Shown piece after piece: positions 24,401-34,471 of a stretch of 51,857 nt of DNA. Source of the DNA: Klebsormidium nitens (taxonomy: Eukaryota; Streptophyta; Klebsormidiophyceae; Klebsormidiales; Klebsormidiaceae). The DNA is taken from positions 1 through 51,857 of the forward strand of contig DF237519.1 in NCBI GenBank assembly GCA_000708835.1. The letters are read 5' to 3'. The notes under the pieces were generated by a model. That model did no database searches. It had not been told where the DNA came from and saw only the letters and a program-made list of their open reading frames with translations. The translations under genes and the position numbers were made by a program. Positions within the stretch are counted from its first letter, which is position 1, and every line of letters begins with the position of its first letter.

Positions 24401-27400
24401 CTCATGTTTTCTGCTCTCCATGTTGTTTCTCGATTTCTGCGTACGTTTCTGATCTCACATTGACCAGAGAGGGAGCGGCTCGAGAACGACATCAACTCTA
24501 CGCACGTCTTCTCTTAAGGAAGATGATTCAATTGATATTTTATTCCGGAGGCTGTTTGAAAAGGACATCAACGAAAAAGATTTCAAATCTCACAATAAAA
24601 GGCGTCCTTGCAATCGTTTCCTGGGTATCGTTCACAAAGCCGGTCCCCGAGTCTTAGAGCAACTTGCAAAAGGAGCTTGACTTCCTCGGGAGGGCAAGAA
24701 CCCTGGAATTCCAACATCGTATATCTAGATTCTCTCCACTGCAGTTCTTTCCTGGGTGTACCAATATCCGTGCCTGGACCCGAGCGCCCTAGCAACTTGC
24801 AGAAGTAGCTCGAATCCACGAAGAGGGCAAGATTCCTGGAATTTTACAAGTTCCTACGACCTTCAAATGTATCTTCCTCGCTGCAGTTGTTTCCTGAGTA
24901 TCAGTTTACGTGGCTTGTACCCGAGTTCCAGAGCAACTTGCAAAAGGAGCTCGACTTTCACGAAGAGGGCAAGAACGCGGAGCGGGCAGCGGCCAACTTT
25001 GCGCACCGAAAGGACCTCAAAATTCCGGAAGTGCTGTGGGATCACACTACTAAGCGCGTGCTTACGATGGAGTTTGTGCACGGCTGCAAGGTGAGGGGTT
25101 TGCTTGCTGTTGAGCATGTATAGTCAGGGGTTGAACAGGCTTTCTTGGATCTAGGAACGAGGGTTGAGCTGGGTGGATGTGTGAATTCTGCCTTTGATCG
25201 CGACGTCGACATGTCGTAAGACCTCACCGTCAAGCGGGTGCTACAAATGAAGTTGTACACAACTGCAAGGTGAGGGGTTTTACGTGTTCCGTTTGAAGGT
25301 CTGAAATAAACCTCGTAAGGATCACGATCCCATTGCAAAAACAGTCAATAGGGTGTTCAGGTCCCCAACGAAGGGGTCAGGGGTTCTGACGTTCGAGTTT
25401 AGCACTTGCTGCAACTTCGACCTCTCAAAATTACTCTTTTGAACACCAAGCGCATGCTGACTGTCACCTTGGTTGCAAGATGACAGTGAGGGGTTTGAGG
25501 TTGTAGGTGAATTTTATTATCAACAAGCGTGTCTCTGCTTGCAAGTCTCGCCCTTGCCTCTGCTATCAGTTCCTTCCTCATGGATGCGTATTGGAACACC
25601 GAAAGCCCTTTGTAGCCCGACGATAAGGTCCGCCCTGTGGGATAAGGAAATGGGGACTGGGCAATTGCATCTTTCTTGTTGCGAAGCGTTTTAGCCCGCA
25701 AAATTGCACGACCATGCAGCAAACCCTGAGTAGCAAAGGGAGTGCTGCAGAACCCTCACGCGATAGACCACGCTTCTGTGGAATGCCAGCGGAATGTCTG
25801 CGTTTGCGCAGCGGAACCTAGGATCACGATCTTTGGTTGACTCCAAGTGGAGAATCCTTAGCTAATTGACAACAACCAACTTCGTGTTTGCATTCCTCCA
25901 AGTACCAGAGCTTTGAAGCGTAATTGTTCTCCTTCCTCGTCCATTTTCCCCCACTCCCTAGTTGCTAAAAGGTGACGGCCCATTGCGCCTCTGCAGATAA
26001 GCGATCGCGCAGCCATCGAGCGGTTGGGCTTGAACGCGCAAGCGGTGTCGAGCCTCCTCGTCGAGATCTTTGCCGAGATGGTGTTCTGCCATGCATGGGT
26101 GCATGCGGACCCCCACCCCGGCAACATCCTCGTCCGGCAAGTGGGGACGGCTAAGAAGCCCCGGGCAGAAATAGGTGAGTGGAGAACTTTTGATCGTTTG
26201 CAAGAATTCTTCTTGCTCTTTGATGTAAGATCCTCCGGCTATCAGACACTTGTTGGACGCCCTCCCGACGCTGTCTTCCTCTGCTCGCATTCTATTCGAC
26301 CATGATCTATGATTTTTACCGAACCAGCGCTTGTCTCGTCGCCCATTTCAAAGTTGTAGGAACATTCCGGACGCTCTTGGAACCCGTAGTTCGCTTGCCT
26401 GGACGCTTTTTTCGGACGCTCGCTTCTTGAGTCGGCAGTATTGTTGGACCACGGGCTGTACTGTTGCTTCGACGAGCGCCTTGTTTCGTCGCACGTTAGA
26501 TGTTGGAGAAACATTTGTGACGCCTGTTGTACACTTGCTTACCCTTTTGCGTGTCTCCGGACGCTTTTCGGACGCCCCTTTTTTCATCCGTTTGGTCATT
26601 GGTACCTCGGACTGCACCGTCCGATCGACGAGCGCTTATCACTTCACATGTCCGAATCCATACCCATTCCGGACGCTCTCTAGGACACTTTCCCACCTTT
26701 TCCTGCTGTTGGAATGCTTTTCGGACGCTTTTCGGACGCTTTGTATCTGCATCCGCAGTCTTGTTGGACCACGGATTGTACCGTGAAAGCGAGCCGTTTC
26801 CTTGTTCACACACGAACCCTTGGGAACAGTTACGGACGCACCTCGGACATTTCGCCACCTTATTTGCCCTTCTTCGGACGCTTTCCGGACGCTCTCTTCC
26901 TTCTTCCGCAGTGTTGCTGGACCACGGACTGTACCGTCAAATCGACGAGCGATTCCGCGCGGACTTCTGCCAGCTGTGGCGCGCCCTGGTGCTACAAGAC
27001 CGGGCGAAGATGAAAATCTATGGGGACCGGCTGGGGGCCGGCGACTACTACAAATACTTCCCGGTGATATTCACCGGGCGCTCGTTCAGCAGGTGAGGCT
27101 GCTTTACATTATTCTGTATTCATTGGGATATGTTTCCGGGCGCTCTTTGGTTGATTATATCGAAGCTCTTTGGTTGCTCGTAGTACTGCCCGGTGATATT
27201 CACCGGGCGCTCGCTGAGCAGGTGAGGCTGACTTACCTAGACGGTTGGTTAGAGGTCGGGGAATCATACTGGGCACCCTTTTGGCGTAAAAAGACGGAGT
27301 TCTTTGGTTGCGGTGATATTCACCGGGCGCTCGGTGAGCACGTGAGGGGGATGCGAACGACTGGTTAGCATTGGAATTGAATATGGTTGATGAGGAGAAT

Positions 27401-29842
27401 CTTTTGTTGGCGAAGGTAGTCGCGTGCACAGACTGTGCCGTCTTTCGAGCAGTAAGAATGACTTTCAGTGGGTGTGAAGGGGGAAGGACCATGCAGCACG
27501 GTCAAGTTTGGGTGTCGATCGAGATCCCCTTGCGACACTCTATCTATTCACTTGGGGTTGGATGCCTAGGCTGACCTTGATTGGGAATCTAATTGAGCAC
27601 ACCTTCGGCGATTACCGTAGTAATACTCTCTGGTTTCATTTAACGGTTGCAGGGCAGCCGGTATTGATTGGTTATGTTGGTCTCTGCTGGAGGCATCGGT
27701 TCAACCGTAATTTCTAGAGGGTCAAAATGGAATTGAATAAACGGTGGTCGGAGACCCTTACAATGACTATAAAACCCTAAGCTTCTAAAACCCTGTCTCT
27801 TCAACATGAAAGAGTAGTACTTGAACAGTCTTCGAGATGTTAAATTGCTTTGCAGCAAGTCGAAGTTGGGCGAGGGCATGAGCGACGCCGAGCGTGCGGC
27901 GCTGCGTGAGGAGGTGCGCGCGTTCACGATGGGCGACCTGAGCGCGTTCATGGAGCGGCTGCCACGTGACATGCTCACGGTGCTCCGGACAGAGTACGTA
28001 CGAAACATCGTTTCCTCGGACAAATCGGACGAAGAACATCTACTTTGTGGGAGAAACAGGCTTGTTTTGGAAGATAGTGTGATGCATGCTGCCACGTGGC
28101 ATGCTTACCGTGCTCCGGACAGAGTCCGTACGAAACCGCCGCTTTCTGGCCGTTTGCCGTCCCCAATTCTGGGGCAAAAACAGATCTTCAGTGAAGATGC
28201 TGTGCGGTGCGTTTCGTGTCAAACCATAATGTGAAGGGTCTATCCCTCTGTCAACTCTGCTCGACCTCACCTTGACGTCGTTGCTGACGTGGCACCTCTC
28301 CGCAGCGGTTTGGTTCGGTCGATCGGTCGGGCGTTGGGAGGAGACGTGCGCGAGCGGTTGCTGATCAACATCAAGTACGCCATTCTGGGGGCCAATTTGT
28401 CGCGGGGGGGCAATCCAGGTGAGCGATTCAATGTGTTTGTTTTTTCTCTGTCTCTCTCTCTCACTCTCTTCTCTCTTTTCTCTTTATTTTCGAGCTTATT
28501 TCCCCCTGGCCAGCGGATCGTCATAAGCTAGTATCGTCGACTTCCAATCTCGGATAAATGCAAGCCCATCGGTCACAGGAGGGGTGCTCGAACGAAGCAC
28601 TCTCGACCGGTCTATTGCTGCTTAGAAGTGAGGAACTGTAGGATCCATTTACAGCCACATGTTGAACAGGGACGTCTCACTTCCGGCTTGTATTGTAAGT
28701 CGTGTAAGGGTTTGGCTTGGCAAGGTACGCTTTGGGGACGGAGCACAAACGCTTTGTAATGCGACGCTGTGTTCCCCTTGAAAGACTCGGCCTCGGTCAG
28801 TGGCGTACCCAAACCAATCCTTTGTTATACAGGTTTTCGGGGCGCTGTAACGTGCAAATACGAACGAAAACTGTGTCGAGGACAATTCCTTTTTTAGCAG
28901 AAGATCCAAGCAAGAGCTCAAATATTGCTCTACTCTGTCCCCCTAATCTGTAAGGAGTTCATAAGGTCCAAATCAAAAGAGGAAGGTTCTTTGGACAATC
29001 CTCCTGCAAAGAAGGTTGGATCACTTACTTAGGTAGGGTTCCTCCAACCTAGAGAACGGTTTCGCGAAGCTTCATCTTCCAGGAAGTCAGTGACGTGTCT
29101 ATGCGACAGCGACGTATTCTGACGTCAGCAATCCGTTTCCGCGCGTGCAGACGCTCAGATCCGGTCATGGACGTCGTCAATTCGCGTAAAGTACGAGTAC
29201 GCCCAAGTTCGGCTACGGATAGGTGAGGCCTTTGCCTTTTCTTGCTTGAGCAGACTGCATGATTTCGGAGAAGTCTCCCGAACCACCTCTTTCGGTCCCC
29301 CTTTCAGTGATATAAACAACATGAGAGGCCTTATTTCTATGGAGTTTGCAAGCCACGCTACAAAACGGCGTCCTCCGGATCCATCTCAGACTTCGTTTGT
29401 GCATTCGTGGCTCTGCGGAGCAGGTTGTTAAGAACGCGTCTCCCGTTTCCCCTTCTCTCTGCCCGTTACTTTTTGCTCCGTCTTCACGCAAGCGTCAGGT
29501 AGAACTGCATTGGTTCCCCTTGGCTGCGGTTCATGCTCTCAGCGGGCCACTAGCTGAAAGATTGTTACTTGTCGCTCCTTTCTGTACGTTAAGACAACAT
29601 CACCGGCGCCAAAGTTAGCACCAGAGCAAAGTATCGACCGGCTAGACGTGACGTCAGCAAACAGCGGGTGAGATTGACATAGTGCTCATCCAGCCAAGCT
29701 GCAAGAGGCTCATACATTTTGTTTCCCGGTTGCAGCTCTCGTGGAGTGGGTATTGCGCGTCCGAACCATATGGAGCGCTTTCATGTCAAACTTCGAGAAG
29801 ACCGTCAATACAAATATGCAAGCTGCTAGAATAGAGATCTGA
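21500..29842 (+). CDS. ADCK1: ABC1/ADCK1-like (UbiB family) atypical kinase, 11 exons, 569 aa
   Basis: Exons: 21500-21652, 22588-22764, 23129-23340, 23917-24091, 24887-25090, 25997-26174, 26912-27092, 27856-27993, 28306-28418, 29151-29222, 29736-29842; all phases agree, 1710 nt. The first 40 residues are Arg/Ala-rich without acidic residues until Asp, and look like a mitochondrial presequence, followed by one hydrophobic segment. Diagnostic ABC1 motifs: KxGQ as YVKAGQ (about 130-135), the Ala-rich loop [11 protein letters not shown] (189-199), VAVKVQ with the invariant Lys at 213, the HADPHPGN catalytic segment (343-350), and LLDHG in place of DFG (368-372), as in ADCK1. Such proteins act on lipid or quinone metabolism and mitochondrial upkeep; ATPase or kinase action is inferred from family. 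Introns are crowded with partial copies of exons 4, 5, 7 and 8. Length matches ADCK1 relatives (about 520-570 aa). Confidence 0.92.
22300..22587 (+). repeat. Tandem repeat before kinase exon 2
   Basis: A motif of the form TCAAGCGCAG plus a pyrimidine-rich tail appears near 22302, 22430 and 22548, about 120 bp apart, with weaker similarity between units (for example GATTGTGACTGGTGGTGAG against GATTGGTGATGCGGTTGG). The third unit leads into the real exon 2 acceptor at 22587. Confidence 0.5.
23561..23782 (+). repeat. Two degenerate copies of kinase exon 4 start
   Basis: Around 23571-23620 (GCTTGCGCAGGTCCATGG...) and 23706-23780 (TTCGCCGAGTTCGACACTGT...) the sequence follows exon 4 (TTCGCCGAGTTTGACCCGGT at 23918 onward) for 50-70 bp. 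The second copy ends with an in-frame stop (AAGTCTAA against AAGTCTACC). Core positions are about 172 and 210 bp apart. Confidence 0.8.
24191..24590 (+). repeat. Ladder of kinase exon 4 end copies with donors
   Basis: The exon 4 end (ATGCACGTCCTCTCCAAAGC, donor 24092) is repeated at 24213-24242 and 24351-24379, each followed by a GT donor-like GTGAGT or GTAAGT, at steps of 151 and 137 bp. Weaker remnants are at about 24478-24512 and 24552-24575. Confidence 0.8.
24607..24850 (+). repeat. Two degenerate copies of kinase exon 5 start
   Basis: Blocks at about 24609-24710 and 24745-24845 repeat the exon 5 start, including TTTCCTG, CCCGAG, and AGCAACTTGCAAAAGGAGCT (real copy at about 24929). Both copies have stops or frame breaks. 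Steps to the real exon (24887) are about 137 and 142 bp. Confidence 0.8.
25215..25500 (+). repeat. Two copies of kinase exon 5 end with donor
   Basis: The exon end and donor (GGCTGCAAGGTGAGGGGTTT, donor 25091) recur as AACTGCAAGGTGAGGGGTTT (donor-like GT at 25270) and in altered form near 25486. The preceding AAGCGGGTGCTAC and AAGCGCATGCTGAC match exon AAGCGCGTGCTTAC. Confidence 0.8.
26365..26911 (+). repeat. Three-step ladder of kinase exon 7 start plus CGGACGC motifs
   Basis: Copies of the exon 7 start (GTTGCTGGACCACGGACTGT) begin at about 26439, 26597 and 26759, before the real exon at 26912; steps are 158, 162 and 153 bp. Each unit also carries pyrimidine-rich sequence with TCGGACGCT motifs; I count about ten CGGACGC between 26369 and 26895. 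Confidence 0.85.
27058..27352 (+). repeat. Kinase exon 7 end repeated twice downstream with donor
   Basis: GGTGATATTCACCGGGCGCT plus the following GTGAGG donor occurs in the real exon (donor 27093) and again with donor-like GT at 27222 and 27343 (steps 129 and 121 bp). This part is almost identical between copies, while the DNA between is much less similar. CCCGGTGA-TAT-TCACCGGG is a perfect hairpin. Confidence 0.88.
28078..28140 (+). repeat. Copy of kinase exon 8 end and donor flank
   Basis: The exon 8 end (GCTGCCACGTGACATGCTCA ... GGACAGA, donor 27994) is copied 130 bp downstream (GCTGCCACGTGGCATGCTTA ...), including the first bases of the intron (GTACGAAAC against GTCCGTACGAAAC). Confidence 0.85.
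28441..28498 (+). repeat. TC-rich microsatellite in kinase intron
   Basis: Nearly pure pyrimidine (TCTCTCTC) tract directly after the exon 9 donor. Confidence 0.8.
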
Positions 29843-31483
29843 GCCCAGGTAAGGTTGCACGCGATTAATCATGGCCCACTGACAATGAGTTAGGTCAATT
29901 GTAGGTCCGATTTCACCGCAAAGGTAATCCTTCATAGTTATTCTACAGGTGCAGCTAGTTGGATATTGTGCAAGCGCAAGATGCTTGAAAGATTACAATT
30001 GACAGAGCAAGAGTTTGACGTAAGTTCGACACTATCATAGACTTGACATCATTCGAACAGGACAGAAGGCTTTCGCCCTGTACGAGATTCAAGCAGTACC
30101 TCAGCGTCAGTTTCGGCATTAAGTCCGAACCCATGGAATTTTGTACAACTGCTTAATTTGCTCATATCATGGTTGCCATATTATCTTCCACGTAATACGC
30201 GCAGCCTGCAATTGGGCTTATAGAGCTCGCTGCACAAATGCCCGTTTTTTAAGTGCAGAGATCTGACTTGCTAGCTGGCACATTGCAGTGCATTGGAATT
30301 ACCGCATGTGTTTGCATGCTGATCGGATCCTGTGCAGCTAGGCATGTATATGTGACTGGGAATGCATGCTTATCACCCGATCGATCCAAGTCAGATCGTA
30401 CGTACGTCTGTTTTCCAGCTAGATCGATTTGGTGCCGCCATCTACGAGTTTGGTTGCTAAATTTCCATTTACATGTTAACTCAAGGCCTTTTGCGCTTGT
30501 CAAATGACGCAAAGATTAAGCATTAACATGATTGAGAGAGGAAAAAAAAAACGCAAAGTGTGACAGCAGAATGGGATGTACGTACTTGCAATTGAGCGGC
30601 CAGTACCCGCAACATTAGCATATGCGCAGATTTGCATAGCCAATCCAGTGATGCTACAAATGCTCGATACCTACAACCATGAATCCATAAACCAGGTTCG
30701 ACAATGACATGCATGCCATGTGCTCTCCAATGGTCGGACTTGTGTAGAGCTACTAGCCATTGTAACTTAAACTACATGAAAAACCTGATCGAAACCTGTG
30801 AAATCTTCTGACGAACCTTTGGGATGAAGAGATTGCAGGCTGATTCCACTCTGTGACAAACTCGCTCACTGATCCAGCCCGCTAAAAAATGACTATGAGC
30901 GATCAAAGCATCTACAGATGTGAATGCAGAACGGCCGCATGGACATAAGAATCCAGAGATGTTGTGAGGGAAAAAGGAGAACAGCAGAGGAAGAATGAAG
31001 AGAGTATATTTACTTCGTTACAAACACCGTCCTTCAGAGTTTTGGAACCCTGCAAACACACACGAAGGAGTGGTTGAAGACTTCGCAAATGTGTCGTTTA
31101 AGACTTGCGAACTGATTTAAATGCTCACACGATGTTATGATTTCCAGTGCTCACACGATGTTGCGGAACAGGTAAGTGTGGAACTGGGTGATCAGCTCAT
31201 CCAAACACACGCTCAAGAACGTTCTCTCCTTCAGTCTTAAGCTTTGCACCATGCCCACATGGCATCTGGCCATGCTTTGACGAAAACCAAATTTTTCAAA
31301 AGCCATTGCGGCAGGTTTGACAAAGTAGTATGAGATGACTTCAGCAGATGTGAACAGCATGCTCATACAAACTGCGATTGTTGACCAAAGATTTGAGATC
31401 GTTAACGCTGACCATCTGCTCCCTAAGTTGCCAGATAAGGATTCAGCGTGCAACTGCCATCAGCGCTTACCATCATTTGCAAC
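29843..31483. other. Intergenic between convergent kinase and eL43 genes
   Basis: No exon could be supported. The stretch 30280-30440 is dense in six-base palindromes (GCATGC, CGATCG, GTACGTAC). A CATGCATG motif is near 30710. At 31122-31162 the 14-mer TGCTCACACGATGT occurs twice. A decayed copy of the eL43 exon end lies at 31404-31437. Confidence 0.5.
31404..31437 (-). repeat. Degenerate copy of eL43 last-exon end
   Basis: ATCTGCTCCCTAAGTTGCC on the plus strand matches ATCTGCTCCCTGAGTCGCC at the eL43 coding end (31494 onward), about 85 bp away and outside the coding region. Confidence 0.65.
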
Positions 31484-33349
31484 TTAGGTCTCAATCTGCT
31501 CCCTGAGTCGCCGGATGGTACTCCGTACTGTGACCGCACTAGCCGTGTTCAAAGTGTATGCGCCCCCTGCCTTGGTCTTCCCGCTCTTGTTGCAGTGCCA
31601 GATGCCAACAGCTACCCGCTTGAACGAGAACTGCACGCGGAACAGGGCGGCCAACTCGTCAGCAATAGGTTCTATCTTTCCCTAGAATCAAATCGAGATA
31701 GCGTCTGCATCAGCTACCGGCCTAATCACCCCTAGCCAATCCCCCAGACTCTAACAGTCCTTACAATCCTTTTCTGCACTTGACTGCATTCCACTGGCAT
31801 CTGGCCCCTAAAGTATCTGGGCGGCCCCAGCACCATCTCAGATACTAGTTACTCTCAATTGACTTGACGAGCGTGTAACCAGCACTTCAGCTACCCGGGT
31901 ACTTTGGTAAAACCCTGACCCGGAGATGCACAAGCTCGCACCCAGACCCACACTAGCCGCCCAACTAACCGCATCCGTCTCCCATCTCAAGTCGCCTGCT
32001 TCTTTGGTCATGTGAGTTAACCAGAGTCATCGACACATGATAAGCCTGTAGAACCACCTGACTTCTCAAGCTGACGTCCACTTTCAGCCACCGTACAAAA
32101 AGAACTCAGCCCACAAGCGCACCGATGCTCATGCAAACCCGTGAATGTGCCCGCCATAAAGGAGCAATGCCTTACCGTTCCGCTGAACTCGCTGAAGTAT
32201 TTGGAGTGCTGACTGATCTCCATCTTCTTAATCTGCTTTCGCAGACTGGCACCATACCTGGTGCCTGTTACATCGAGCAAGCGGCTTGTCACCAACTAGA
32301 CGCGTGATGCAAAACTACTAGGGAGTACTGACAAGTGGCTGACCGCTATTCGCAATGATAGTACATCACCGTTTTCCATCTCTTGCTTTCAAAGCCTCAT
32401 TGAGAAAGTAACTTCGGGCTGATTGCAATGCTTTCAGCGAGGCTGCTATATCCAAACCCCTAATTGCAAGCGGGTGGAAAGTGGACAGCCTGCCACAGTG
32501 ATTGCGCCCGTACTTTGCAACGCTGACCCGCAGGAACTTAGCAGGATCCTCACAACTTGACATCCCTGCGACTATGTTGTATTCTGCTTAAGAAGACCAT
32601 TACCATCTTTTCGTCGTGATGTCCTTGACATGCCCCACAGTATACCGTACACAGTGGAACTCTGACTTTTCCCACTAAACTGAAGCGGCTTAAGCAACTG
32701 ACTACAATTGTCATTTCCAGTGCCAATGATCAACAAGATGTGCCAAAGCAGCTTAAGCTGCCAGCCCATAAGGCGCCAACCGAGCTGCTGTTGTGCCCCT
32801 TAATATGCATGGATGGGCAAAACTCCTTCGTTAAGCAGAAAAGAGTCGGTCAAGATACAGGCAAATCTTCTATCCAAAGTAACAACTGAAGAGCTGACAT
32901 CAGCTTATACCAAATGGTAATGGTATCTAGCCCTGAGAAAAGTCAAAACAACTCACCATACTTGCCGACGATGCCGGCCTTCTTGGTGCGCTTCGTCTGC
33001 AAAAGGAACGAGCAAAATCCCTTCAGTGCCTTCGAACCAGGGCTGCTTGCAGCACTTTGACTTGTACTGTGGTTGCCTACAGCACAAAAACGTGCAGATT
33101 TGCGCGGCTCAACAATTTCAAAGTAGAAGGTGATAGGCGGATGTAGGTATTCAGAGATGAAAGCAAAACACAATCTAAAAGGTGCCCCCGCTAAACCCCC
33201 TCCGCTGAACGCGTGTCGTCATCAAAGGTGACCGCCACCAAACCGGCGGGACATCCAATGTACCCAGACGAAAGTGACCATCTGCACACACAAAAGAAGA
33301 CGAGCCTCAAGGTGAGGAAGGAAGACGACAGAGCATTTGACCTCACCAT
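31484..33349 (-). CDS. RPL37A: 60S ribosomal protein eL43 (RPL37A), zinc ribbon lost, 4 exons, 92 aa
   Basis: Exons (minus strand): 33349-33347 (the ATG alone), 32996-32957, 32264-32176, 31630-31484; phases agree and give 92 aa, exactly the canonical eL43 length. The protein starts [19 protein letters not shown] and continues [34 protein letters not shown] and [16 protein letters not shown], so identity is secure. An ATG-only first coding exon is common in ribosomal protein genes. The start context (GCCGCCATGG) is strong. The family normally has a C2-C2 zinc ribbon at 39/42/57/60. Here these are Ser39, Ser42, Cys57 and Ser60, so zinc cannot be held in the usual way. The rest is well kept, which argues against a dead copy, but a second zinc-bearing gene elsewhere is possible. 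Confidence 0.9.
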
Positions 33350-34471
33350 GGCGGCCGACTCCTTGTCTGCTCTTGTACACGACGTTGAAAGAGGGAGAGC
33401 TCGGCGCCGAAGGTTGAGCTTTCAGCAGACCCGCGATCCAAGCTTATGATTGATTCGAAAGTACCCAGAGGTTGGGCAGGGGCATCAGGATGCTCGGGAG
33501 GTTTAGTTGACACTTTATTGATCGACCGGGACCAATGACCGGATTCTACGGCATTTGGTCTCAATCTGGGTACACATGCACGTATCGAGCGTAAGTACTA
33601 AGAAAGATTGGCGTCTTCAACTTTAAAGTTCTGGCCTGGGCTGCTGATGTCATCAGGGTGCGCCCCTGCTCGCGGGTTTCATGCGAGCTTCTGCAAGTCA
33701 AGCAGCCGGTGCAGTAGGTGGATAAGTTACCCAGTACGGTATGCATACTGTACACGAAGTACCACCGGTCACAGGGCACAGGCTGACACCTAGAGACACA
33801 CTACCTTGAGTCTTGAAACCGCGTACAGCACCGTTCAGTACTGATACAGGTGAATGGTGAAAATTACATAAGATGCAGCACGAGTACTGCAGCAGAGCTG
33901 CAAAGCTCTCTAAAACAGTAGCGTTCCTTCTCCGCCAGGTCTAGGGTCGGGTCAAAGGGGTTTCGATTTCTTGGATCCGCCCGCGTTCATCTTCATCTTT
34001 GGAAGCTGGAGGACGCAGATTGTTACGAGTAGCGCGGCGAGCTCTCAGTGCTGATTCAAGTGGATTTGTGGATTCCACGTTAAATCTGGTCCACAAATGA
34101 GAAGAGTCTGATGGTGGTTTCTTTGAGCCTGCATATCTCTATTTGACTTTCATAACTTGAAGCCTGACAGTGTTCTTACGCCTTTCGAAGGGGCCTGCAT
34201 TAGGGTTCCAAAGCTGCAGAGAATCTCCAAATCGGGCTTCCCAGACTTCTAGACCTGCTGATCAGCAAGCTCTTGCAAATGTGCACAGCTTTCATATCAT
34301 CTTTTTGCAGAAGTCGTGCTGCTAAGGGTCGTGCTGTCAAGGGTGTCGCTTTTCTCAGCCTAAGTTCGGTAGTTTCTGCGATTCAAAGCTTTGACAAGAA
34401 AGAAGCCGAAAAAGGCGCCTTTCAGGCTCCAACATCTGTAGCTCTGTAACCGGGGGAAGCAAAAAGCAACC
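33350..34471. other. Intergenic between divergent eL43 and SF-assemblin genes
   Basis: Holds 5' UTR and promoter of both genes. No exon seen. The eL43 5' UTR must lie just right of 33349. Confidence 0.5.

Noticed and set aside
26365-26911. CRISPR-like spaced repeats
   Set aside because: Eukaryotic intron; the units are degenerate copies of the adjacent exon, not identical repeats with unique spacers.
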